From Dethiothermospora halolimnae (GTDB lineage Bacteria; Bacillota; Clostridia; Tissierellales; VENL01), in the NCBI RefSeq assembly GCF_037577855.1, contig NZ_JBAKFX010000005.1, forward strand, positions 77,548-141,547: a stretch of DNA of 64,000 nucleotides. Reading direction: 5' to 3'. Under the pieces are notes generated by a model that saw only the letters and a program-made list of their open reading frames with translations, was not told the DNA's origin and searched no databases. Of this stretch, positions 44,773 to 51,832 are shown piece by piece. Each line of letters opens with the position of its first letter. The stretch's first letter is position 1. A program made the position numbers and the translations under genes.

Positions 44773-45236
44773 TAATATACACCCCCTTCGTTTATATTTT
44801 CCTCTATTTCTATCTTTCGTCTAAACTCTTTTACAAACTCTTGTAGTTTGCTTTTTAAAAGCTCTACTGATCCTCCGCATTCATTTTCAAAACATTTCCT
44901 AATAATATCTATCAATTGAATATCTCCAATCCTGTCCTCTGTTTCATTCTTCAAGTAATAAAATATTTCTTGTAATTCATTAAGTACAAAGATATAATCG
45001 TTTTCATCTACATAGGATGAACTACTAAAATCTTCTATAAGCTTTTTAGTAACTTGAATCCCTAATTCGACCCTGTCATAGTTTTCCAAGATATCATTTC
45101 TCACTTCAACTATTTTACTAACTTCTTTAGAGGTTAATGTTAATCCATATTTTTTGATTTTTTTATTGCTCTTTAATAACTCAGTGACATAGGATTCTTT
45201 TATAGCCTTAGAATTAAAAATAATAGGTAAAGACAT
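44772..45236 (-). CDS. Conserved clostridial protein, tentatively DUF6323
   Basis: 154 residues, helical and soluble. LTLTSKEVSKIVEVRNDIL and RVELGIQVTKKLIEDFSSS suggest a helical bundle, and YVDENDYIFVLNELQEIFYY follows. No enzymatic motif was seen. It is translationally coupled with the 480-residue gene that follows (shared G of TAGTG). ATG after AAAGGAGTTAG. Function is unknown. Confidence 0.55.
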   Translation of the reverse strand: MSLPIIFNSKAIKESYVTELLKSNKKIKKYGLTLTSKEVSKIVEVRNDILENYDRVELGIQVTKKLIEDFSSSSYVDENDYIFVLNELQEIFYYLKNETEDRIGDIQLIDIIRKCFENECGGSVELLKSKLQEFVKEFRRKIEIEENINEGGVY

Positions 45237-45276
45237 CTATCTAACTCCTTTCAAAACTATTAAACTAAATTTCCCA

Positions 45277-45305
45277 TTGACAAAATTTTAGTTTTGTGGT
45301 ATAAT
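45277..45305 (+). promoter_or_regulatory. Perfect-consensus sigma-A promoter with no obvious gene
   Basis: TTGACA, a 17-bp spacer and TATAAT, all matching consensus, pointing rightwards into a noncoding A+T-rich stretch that ends in a strong hairpin 75 bp later. Confidence 0.8.
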
Positions 45306-45311
45306 GTAGTT

Positions 45312-45420
45312 TAACTTTATTTTTAATATATATTGTATATTTTTTTGCTTTTTTTGTCAATTGTTTTTTTAAATAATAACAAAAGCATCTATCATTTAGA
45401 TGATAGATGCTTTTGTTACA
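45312..45420 (+). ncRNA. Candidate small RNA (about 105-110 nt)
   Basis: Start is inferred 7 bp after the TATAAT box. The tract is pyrimidine-rich (several T runs) and ends in the hairpin at 45378-45417. No ORF with a ribosome site lies in it. The hairpin may equally be the terminator of the minus-strand remnant. Confidence 0.35.
45378..45417. terminator. Strong hairpin, 17-bp perfect stem
   Basis: AACAAAAGCATCTATCA pairs with TGATAGATGCTTTTGTT across 6 nt. It is downstream of the GyrI-like remnant on the minus strand and of the orphan promoter on the plus strand. Confidence 0.85.
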
Positions 45421-45440
45421 TCATGTTAACTCTACATAAT

Positions 45441-45615
45441 TTATTTAGCACTTACTGGTATCTGTATTTCTGTTAACCAATCCTCCTCTTTTTCTCGGTT
45501 CCATATACCATCAATATAGGCTTCTCTTGGTTCTCCCATTAATTTATAACCATTATCTTCTATCCATTGATATGCAAATGTATAAGCTTCTCTGAGAAAA
45601 CTTATAAATAACCTT
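45441..45615 (-). pseudogene. Remnant of a GyrI-like/effector-binding domain protein (C-terminal end)
   Basis: The minus strand encodes AYTFAYQWIEDNGYKLMGEP, then REAYIDGIWN and TEIQIPVSAK before TAA. This is the typical end of the bacterial effector-binding (GyrI/Rob C-terminal) fold. Upstream the frame closes at a TAA near 45615 and no start codon or ribosome site is present; the N-terminal two thirds are missing. It is therefore a truncated gene. The right boundary is approximate. Confidence 0.7.
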
Positions 45616-45802
45616 TGTTACTCCTATCCTAAAAATTTTATTACTTATAATTATCATATAAACATACTCGCACATATAAATATAATAGCATTATTCATAT
45701 TTCTTTACTTTAATTTATAACAACTTAACATTAGGTCTTAACAATTCAGACTATAAATCTAATCATTATTTTTATTATTATAATAAAAAGAGGTGAAACT
45801 GT

Positions 45803-47116
45803 ATGCCCAATTTTAAAATTTTTAATAGTGATAAAAACCCACTAGTTACGGCTAATTATGCACAAAAAATGGGAACATCTTCAGAACTGAGTCCTCTATC
45901 GGTTGACTTAGCTGGCAATCTCAATATTAGAACACAAGATTCCCAATTTAATCGTCTTATTACTTCTCCTAGAAGTCCTTTAATTGAATTAAAATCCACA
46001 TATGGTATATCAAGTTTAAGGGATTCTATAATCAAAAATGATACTGCTAATATTTCTAATGATGGCACTGAATTCAATTTATCTACAGGCACTGGCTCTA
46101 CTGGAAAAGCTATTTTAGATAGCGCCGAAAGGGGGAGATATATCCCCGGAGCAACATGTCAAGCTGGTATAGGTGTTAGAACCCCTCTTAATCAATCCCT
46201 TTTAGATAATCAAGAAATTAAATGGGGATATTTTGATGATAATAATGGATTTTTATTTGGCCAGGATACAACCGGTACTTTTATAGCAATCAAGCGTTCT
46301 GGTACTATAGTTAATAAGGTTTATCAGGAAAATTGGAATGGGGATAAACTTGATGGTACAGGTCCAAGTAAATTTACTTTAGATTTAACTAATGGAAATA
46401 TATATCAAATAACCTATACTTGGTATGGTTATGGTACTGTGGAGTTTCAAATAGTTATGGGAGAAGAAAATAAAAATAACGTCCAAACTCTTATTACTGT
46501 TCATAGATTTAGACCAACCGAGGAAACCAGTGTTAGTGATCCCAATCTACCAATTAGAGCTGAGGTATCCAACAACGGCACCGAAAATAATGATATTTCC
46601 CTTTTGGTAGGGGGACGTCAATATAGTATATTTTCTAATTACAACCCTAATATAAGAATCACATCTGAATACAGGACCTTAGAAAGTGTTAGCAATACCA
46701 CATTTGTTCCTACAGTAACATTTAAGCGAAAAAACGAATTCCCATCTAGCTCTGGTAGGACAAATTCTGTTAGTGTAAAATTAGAAAGTATTGATATCTT
46801 ATCAGAAAATGATGCCCTATGGGAAATACGATTTAACCCTACTATTTCTGGAGGTACAACTACTTTTGAAGATATTAGTAATATTGTCCCTTCAGAAACT
46901 GCCGTAGAGGTCAATACTAAAGCTACCAGTGTGACAGGTGGACTAAAAGTCATTTCAGGAATCACTGGTGGTGGTTTTTCAAAATCCCAAAGTTTATCAC
47001 AGATTAATAATCTTAACTTAGATTTCAATGGAAGCCAACCGGTTTCACTAGTAGTCCGTAACTTAAGTACATCAGGAAATATAACTGTCGTATTTAGAGT
47101 AAGAGAAGAATGGTAA
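45803..47116 (+). CDS. Orphan beta-rich surface or virion-like structural protein
   Basis: 437 residues, unrecognised. The composition is rich in N, S, T and G with few Lys clusters and predicted to be mostly beta. It starts MPNFKIFNSDKNPL, then SVDLAGNLNIRTQ, a middle with NQEIKWGYFDDNNGFLFGQ and a repeat-like end (VVRNLSTSGNITVVFRVREEW region). Such sequences occur in phage tail or capsid decoration proteins and in some spore-surface proteins of Firmicutes. No signal peptide, no phage neighbours. AGAGGTG ribosome site. Followed by a long hairpin. Confidence 0.6.
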   Translation: MPNFKIFNSDKNPLVTANYAQKMGTSSELSPLSVDLAGNLNIRTQDSQFNRLITSPRSPLIELKSTYGISSLRDSIIKNDTANISNDGTEFNLSTGTGSTGKAILDSAERGRYIPGATCQAGIGVRTPLNQSLLDNQEIKWGYFDDNNGFLFGQDTTGTFIAIKRSGTIVNKVYQENWNGDKLDGTGPSKFTLDLTNGNIYQITYTWYGYGTVEFQIVMGEENKNNVQTLITVHRFRPTEETSVSDPNLPIRAEVSNNGTENNDISLLVGGRQYSIFSNYNPNIRITSEYRTLESVSNTTFVPTVTFKRKNEFPSSSGRTNSVSVKLESIDILSENDALWEIRFNPTISGGTTTFEDISNIVPSETAVEVNTKATSVTGGLKVISGITGGGFSKSQSLSQINNLNLDFNGSQPVSLVVRNLSTSGNITVVFRVREEW

Positions 47117-47201
47117 CTTTTCTATAATTATTTTAATTATTTATATTTGATTATTATTAAATACTATTATACTAATATTTAGAATAACAGTAGTACTATA
47201 T

Positions 47202-47243
47202 TATAAGATTCATATACTATAGATAGGGTATATGAATCTTATA
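47202..47243 (+). terminator. Hairpin after the virion-like gene
   Basis: A 16-bp perfect stem, TATAAGATTCATATAC and its complement, with a 10-nt loop; no T tract beyond it. It sits 33 bp before the start of the holin-like gene. Confidence 0.6.
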
Positions 47244-47275
47244 ATACTATAAACTCTAGAAAGGAGATTTTCTAT

Positions 47276-47617
47276 ATGAAGATAGGAAGTTTAATTATTA
47301 AAGTTATTGTTGCAACTCTTGTTATTGCCATATCGGCATTTTTCACCCCAGGAATGTCTAACGAAGGAGGCTTAGGCTCGTTGTTTTTAGCGGCAATAGT
47401 AATCGGGATATTAGATTGGGCTATATCAAAATTAACTAATATCGATGCATCACCTTTTGGAAGAGGCTTTGTAGGATTTATTTTAGCAGCTATTGTACTA
47501 TACTTAAGCGGAATAATTGTTGATGGTTTTACTGTAACCATATTAGGAGCAATTATAGGTGCATTAATAATAGGAATTGTGGATGCCATTATTCCTGGAG
47601 ATAAAAAGACTATGTAA
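47276..47617 (+). CDS. Phage holin family IV (PF04020-type) membrane protein
   Basis: 113 residues with four transmembrane segments: LIIKVIVATLVIAISAFF, a second around LGSLFLAAIVIGILDWAI, GFILAAIVLYLSGIIVDGF and LGAIIGALIIGIVDAIIPG. This pattern is the 4-TMS 'holin superfamily IV'/YvlD type. Most chromosomal members are not lysis genes; their role is unknown. AAAGGAG ribosome site. No endolysin or other phage gene is near. Confidence 0.8.
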   Translation: MKIGSLIIKVIVATLVIAISAFFTPGMSNEGGLGSLFLAAIVIGILDWAISKLTNIDASPFGRGFVGFILAAIVLYLSGIIVDGFTVTILGAIIGALIIGIVDAIIPGDKKTM

Positions 47618-47620
47618 TAA

Positions 47621-47645
47621 GTTGGGGGATTACGAGTCCCCCAAC
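47621..47645 (+). terminator. Terminator of the holin-like gene
   Basis: GTTGGGGG pairs with CCCCCAAC; it resembles the stem at 30428-30450. Confidence 0.75.
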
Positions 47646-47690
47646 AACTAATCAATTAATTAGACAAACAGTTGGCATCCATACCACAAG

Positions 47691-47713
47691 AAAAAGGTCA
47701 CTTCAAAGTAACC
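47691..47713 (-). terminator. Terminator of ppaX
   Basis: GGTTACTT/AAGTGACC on the minus strand with a T5 tail, 20 bp after the ppaX stop. Confidence 0.7.
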
Positions 47714-47733
47714 CATTATTATTTGAAATAACC

Positions 47734-48381
47734 TTAAGCTCCAACCTTTTCTTTAACTATATTAATAATATCTACAATACTATCTATCAAATAATCTGGG
47801 TTATATTTTATAACCTGCTCTATAGGTACCCCTGTATATTTAACAAGACACGTTTCACATCCTGCATTTTTTCCACTTAATATGTCATTATGACTATCTC
47901 CAACCATCATCGCTTCTTTCGGGTCTACCCCTAGTAATTCACAAGCTTTTAATATAGGCTCTCTATCTGGCTTATGTTTTTCTGTATCCTCTGGGGTAAT
48001 AATAACATCCATTAACCCATATAAATCAAATAACTTAAGACCTCTATTCGCAACACTTCTTATTTTAGATGTTACGATACCAACTTTTAATCCATAATTT
48101 TTTAATCCTTTAATTCCATCTTCCACACCTTCAAAAATTTCAGCAAGTTGGTCATGAATCTTTATATTATGTTCTTGATAAGCCTTAACCAGAAATTCTG
48201 GATTTTCAGGATGATACCTTTCCATTGTGTAAGCTAAAGGCTCTCCAAAATATTTAGATAATTCTTCATTGGGCACCTCTATGCTAAGATGAGTTCTAAA
48301 AACATGTTGAAATGTTTCTATTATTAATCTATTAGTATTTATTAATGTTCCATCTAAATCAAATAGTATAGCTTTTATCAA
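47734..48381 (-). CDS. ppaX: Pyrophosphatase PpaX (HAD superfamily)
   Basis: PpaX hydrolyses pyrophosphate formed by HPr kinase/phosphorylase. Motif I FDLDGT (Asp8, Asp10), motif II VTSK, motif III with Lys in KHKPDREP and motif IV MVGDSHND are intact, and the FGEPLAYTM region fits PpaX. From the TTG at 48381 (after GGGGGGAAG) the length is 215 residues, matching Bacillus PpaX. An ATG at 48396 overlaps the ribosome site. No HPr kinase lies nearby, so a general phosphatase of the PGP type cannot be excluded. Confidence 0.82.
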   Translation of the reverse strand: MIKAILFDLDGTLINTNRLIIETFQHVFRTHLSIEVPNEELSKYFGEPLAYTMERYHPENPEFLVKAYQEHNIKIHDQLAEIFEGVEDGIKGLKNYGLKVGIVTSKIRSVANRGLKLFDLYGLMDVIITPEDTEKHKPDREPILKACELLGVDPKEAMMVGDSHNDILSGKNAGCETCLVKYTGVPIEQVIKYNPDYLIDSIVDIINIVKEKVGA

Positions 48382-48513
48382 ATTACTTCCCCCCATAAAT
48401 TTATGTCATTTTATTAGTTCTTATTATAACTAAAATTTTATAATAAAGCTATTAATTTATATTAACTATTAACCTGAAGCCTATATTTAAACACCCTATT
48501 CCTTAACTAAATA

Positions 48514-48551
48514 AAAAATACTACCTTTATTATTTTAAAGGTAGTATTTTT
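48514..48551 (-). terminator. Terminator of the MCP gene
   Basis: AAAATACTACCTTTA and complement across five bases, with a T tract; it is of the AATACTAC family seen also at 22543 and 50224. Confidence 0.85.
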
Positions 48552-48591
48552 CTCACTATGTACTTGATAACACTATATATTTTCCTTCATA

Positions 48592-50091
48592 CTATTGATT
48601 TAAAAACTCTTCTAAGTCCTTTACTTTTACATTTAAATCACTGGTCAAATCCTTAGATTTATTCATGTTAATTAAATTATCATCTAAATAAGAGTTCGTT
48701 TGTTCTGCCCCTGCCAAAGTTTCTTCAGATACTGCACTTAATTGTTCTATCGATATTATTATCTTTTTATTATCTTCTTTTATCTCACTTATTTTATTTA
48801 CTATAGAGAAAATAGTTAACTTAATTTTTTCTGTATTTTCTGTTGTTTGATTTAGAGAATACTGGGTTTCTTCTATAGATTTATTTTGTTCTTTACTAAT
48901 TTGTGATAAATGGAAAAATTCTTCAATTGACTTATTCATAGTATCCTCTAGATTTTGTATTATATTAGAAACATCATCTATAAAATTCTTACTTTGAACC
49001 GACAATTTTTTAACTTCTTCAGCTACTACCCCAAAACCTTTACCCGATTCTCCAGCTCGAGCTGCTTCTATCGAAGCATTTAAAGCCAATAATCCTGTCT
49101 CATCTGCTATATTACTAATTCCTTCTGTTATATTGTTAATTACAGACATTTTATCTTTAAATTGATCAAATACACCATTTATTATTTCTAATTCATTTAA
49201 TACTATATCCGACTTTTTCACAAGAGCATTCATTTTGTTTTGAGAATGTTTTATTAGTTTATTATTCTCTTCAGCCAGTCTTTCTATTTCGTCAGCTTCA
49301 ACCTTAGTGTTATCTATTAGCTTTTGGATATCCTTTACTGCCAAATTTTGTTCCTGAATATTATTACTTGTATTAGTATTTCCCTCTACTATTTGATCCA
49401 TATTTGAATTTATTGTTAGAAGATCCTTAGTTGCTACATTTATAATCCTTCCTACTTCAGTAGTTGAAGTATCAACATTAACTATAGTATCCTTAATTCT
49501 ATCCATTATTTTTTGCAATCTATCTCTTTGATTTAGTATTCTTTTTGTACTTTCTTCATTTTTATTTAACATAGAATTTAATTGACTTTTCATAAGATAA
49601 CACAATGCTACTACAATAAATATTCCTATCATTTTGTCATCTATACTATCTAAAAAGTTACTTTTATAGAACTTCAAATTATATATTACATTGGCTATTA
49701 CAGCTCCCACAGTTGAAACTATTAGTAATGAATTTTGCAGAGATAATGCAGCCACTATTATAGATATTATGTAATAAATCCCCAAAATGTTATCCTTGGG
49801 AAATCCTATTAAAGTTAAAGATACTATAATAAACAGTTCTCCCACTAGTATGGACGATAATATTTCAACTTTATTATATAGCTTTTTGGCAACAAACACA
49901 TTGAAAAAAGCAAATGAAAGGGCTATTCCCCCTTGTATCAAACTAACAAAAACATTTGCTCCCATAAGTTTTGGGAGTAATAAAAAATACCCCCCTAAAA
50001 TAAAACACAGAATACTTATTACTAACTTAATTTTCCCCATATTCTTTATTATAAATTCACTTTTTATATCACCACTTCTTATTTTATCCAA
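48592..50091 (-). CDS. Methyl-accepting chemotaxis protein with a multi-pass membrane sensor
   Basis: About 499 residues. The N-terminal 170 residues form about six transmembrane segments rather than a Cache domain, so it may sense membrane or electron-transport state. There is no clear HAMP domain. The signalling hairpin tip lies in LNASIEAARAGESGKGFGVV with the expected EVKKLS after it, flanked by long coiled coils. It would cluster with CheA and CheW. TTG at 50091 is favoured because AAAGGGGG lies 7 bp upstream; an earlier start at 50118 overlaps that site. Confidence 0.88.
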   Translation of the reverse strand: MDKIRSGDIKSEFIIKNMGKIKLVISILCFILGGYFLLLPKLMGANVFVSLIQGGIALSFAFFNVFVAKKLYNKVEILSSILVGELFIIVSLTLIGFPKDNILGIYYIISIIVAALSLQNSLLIVSTVGAVIANVIYNLKFYKSNFLDSIDDKMIGIFIVVALCYLMKSQLNSMLNKNEESTKRILNQRDRLQKIMDRIKDTIVNVDTSTTEVGRIINVATKDLLTINSNMDQIVEGNTNTSNNIQEQNLAVKDIQKLIDNTKVEADEIERLAEENNKLIKHSQNKMNALVKKSDIVLNELEIINGVFDQFKDKMSVINNITEGISNIADETGLLALNASIEAARAGESGKGFGVVAEEVKKLSVQSKNFIDDVSNIIQNLEDTMNKSIEEFFHLSQISKEQNKSIEETQYSLNQTTENTEKIKLTIFSIVNKISEIKEDNKKIIISIEQLSAVSEETLAGAEQTNSYLDDNLINMNKSKDLTSDLNVKVKDLEEFLNQ

Positions 50092-50223
50092 AGACAAACC
50101 CCCTTTTATTATATACACTAATTATATTATGCCTTATATAAGTTTGTCAATATAGCTCTTATTTTGTATTAATATGGCGAATTTTAGTGTTGTTATTTAA
50201 ATGCTATATATAATTGTCGACTA

Positions 50224-50262
50224 AAAAAATACTACCCTAAAAATAATAAGGGTAGTATTTTT
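50224..50262 (-). terminator. Terminator of the nitroreductase operon
   Basis: AAAATACTACCCT and complement across 10 bases with T tract, just past the nitroreductase stop. Confidence 0.85.
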
Positions 50263-50282
50263 CCAAAAGTCTACTTTTTTAA

Positions 50283-50837
50283 CTATCTAATATAGTTTAT
50301 AACATCCATATTTCTCTTTGATGGTCCTTGGGTATTTTCATTACTCTTATATCCTATTGATACAGCATAAAATGGTTTATATCCCTCTGGTAAATTTAGT
50401 TTTTCCACTTCATCTGTAAGGGTAAAGAAAAATCTAATAAGTCCTATCCATACAGTTCCTAATCCCATACTTTCACTAGCTATCAACATATTCTCTATTG
50501 CTGCCGAACAGTCTACTAATGATGAGCTAACATCTTCTTTTCCTGAAACAATTATTATAGTTGGTGCATCATAGAATATATTTACAGGGCTTTTTCCCAT
50601 ATTTGATATCTTCTCATTATCACTTTTAACCATGATTTCCTTTGATTTATCACTTATATGATTAATCATATCCTTATCTTGTATAACAGTGAAATGCCAA
50701 GGTTGTAAGTTGTTGGCAGTTGGCGCTTGTATACCCGCTTCTAGTATCGTTTGCAATTCTTCCTCTGTTATTTGATCTTCTTTATATTTTCTTGTGCTTC
50801 TTCTATTTTTAATTGCTTTAAGAACTTGGTTTTCCAT
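50283..50837 (-). CDS. Nitroreductase family protein
   Basis: 184 residues, FMN-dependent. The start KNRRSTRKYKEDQITEEELQ with the RRSxR motif binds the FMN phosphate; QAPTANNLQPWHFTVIQD is the classic second motif, and GLGTVWIG lies near the re-face site. Such enzymes reduce nitro groups, quinones or flavins with NAD(P)H and are commonly induced by electrophiles. It is second in a two-gene unit with a small monooxygenase, behind a MerR-type promoter. Confidence 0.92.
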   Translation of the reverse strand: MENQVLKAIKNRRSTRKYKEDQITEEELQTILEAGIQAPTANNLQPWHFTVIQDKDMINHISDKSKEIMVKSDNEKISNMGKSPVNIFYDAPTIIIVSGKEDVSSSLVDCSAAIENMLIASESMGLGTVWIGLIRFFFTLTDEVEKLNLPEGYKPFYAVSIGYKSNENTQGPSKRNMDVINYIR

Positions 50838-50892
50838 ATTAAAACTCTCCTTCTATTTTTGAAAATTTTCATATAATAATGTCACCTATTTT

Positions 50893-51180
50893 TTAAATAA
50901 CTTTCTTACAAATATTCATCTCAGGCTCTCTGTTCATATAACTACTCATTTTAGGTACTATGTTTTTAAAATGTTCTGAAGCCATATGACTTTTTAAATG
51001 TTCCATTGTTTCCCATTCTTCTATCATTATTAATATATCAGGTTTCTTTTGGTCCTGATACATTTCATAATTTATACAACCCTCTTCATTTATTGTTGCT
51101 GCCACTAGTTCCTTTGCTAACTTTAAAACTTTTTCAACTTCATCTTCTTTAACAAAGTTCTTTGCCATAACCTTTACCAT
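50893..51180 (-). CDS. Putative quinol monooxygenase (ABM domain, YgiN-like)
   Basis: A 95-residue ferredoxin-fold ABM protein. KELVAATINEEGCINYEMYQDQKKPDILI followed by EEWETMEHLKSHMASEHF is the family pattern with the conserved His pair. YgiN-like members turn over quinols without cofactor. Quoted motifs are split here only for length: EGCINYEMYQD and EEWETMEHLKSHMASEHF. ATG after GAGGAGG. It precedes the nitroreductase and is separated by 55 bp; joint quinone or electrophile detoxification is likely. Confidence 0.88.
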   Translation of the reverse strand: MVKVMAKNFVKEDEVEKVLKLAKELVAATINEEGCINYEMYQDQKKPDILIMIEEWETMEHLKSHMASEHFKNIVPKMSSYMNREPEMNICKKVI

Positions 51181-51211
51181 ATAATTTCCTCCTCATTTCC
51201 TTTTTAATATT

Positions 51212-51242
51212 AGTATAAGGGTTATAGTGAACTCTAAGTCAA
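51212..51242 (-). promoter_or_regulatory. MerR-type promoter with 19-bp spacer
   Basis: On the minus strand TTGACT, a 19-bp spacer and TATACT lie 32 bp before the monooxygenase start. The spacer holds the partial dyad AGAGTTCACTATAACC. An overlong 19-bp spacer is the signature of promoters activated by MerR regulators, and the MerR gene is directly upstream. Confidence 0.8.
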
Positions 51243-51291
51243 TACTTTTTTATATTATTTTCAGTAAATTTTTTCATTCAAATGAAAAATG

Positions 51292-51657
51292 TTAATAATT
51301 TCTATTTTTATCACTATACCAATCTAAAGTTTTATCAATTTTATCTATGTGGGCCTGTAGTTCCTCCATCTGCATTTGAACCTTTTTCTTATGTGATTTT
51401 AATATCTCTATTCTTTCTGGTAACGTATGTTCCCCCTCACGGATCAAATCTAAAATATATTTAATATCAGAAATAGACATTCCAGTATTTCTTAGACAAC
51501 GAATTAGACCTATCCAAGAAAGATCTTTCTCATTAAATATTCTAATACCCTGTTTATCCCTTTTTATTTCCGGTAACAATCCTTCTTTCTCATAATACCT
51601 TAATGTGTATGTGGTTAATCCCACAGCTTCAGCAGCTTTTCCTATTGTGTACTCCAT
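51292..51657 (-). CDS. MerR family transcriptional regulator
   Basis: A 121-residue regulator. YTIGKAAEAVGLTTYTLRYY is the winged helix-turn-helix, followed by EKEGLLPEI and the recognition wing, and a C-terminal coiled-coil dimerisation helix (about 80-118). It lacks the metal-binding cysteines of MerR proper; similar regulators (YhdM/AdhR type) sense aldehydes or other electrophiles. ATG at 51657 sits 7 bp after GGAGG; an ATG 6 bp earlier is too close. It likely controls the adjacent monooxygenase-nitroreductase unit. Confidence 0.9.
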   Translation of the reverse strand: MEYTIGKAAEAVGLTTYTLRYYEKEGLLPEIKRDKQGIRIFNEKDLSWIGLIRCLRNTGMSISDIKYILDLIREGEHTLPERIEILKSHKKKVQMQMEELQAHIDKIDKTLDWYSDKNRNY

Positions 51658-51771
51658 CTCCATGCCTCCATCATTTATTTTATATTATTATCATATTTAG
51701 TTTTTAGTTTAGTATATTGTATATCTTATGGAACAAAATTCTCTATGTCAATAACTCTAATGATAATCATA

Positions 51772-51802
51772 AAAACACCTAGGTTAGTAACCTAGGTGTT
51801 TT
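51772..51802 (-). terminator. Terminator of the corrinoid operon
   Basis: AAAACACCTAGGTT and its complement across AGT with T tracts, 30 bp after the reactivase stop codon. Confidence 0.9.
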
Positions 51803-51832
51803 CTTAATGTTTAAGGAATTTAAAAGTATTAT

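Noticed and set aside
45803..47617. Prophage remnant
   Set aside because: Only a structural-looking protein and a holin-fold protein occur, without integrase, terminase, portal or lysin; the holin family is common outside phages.
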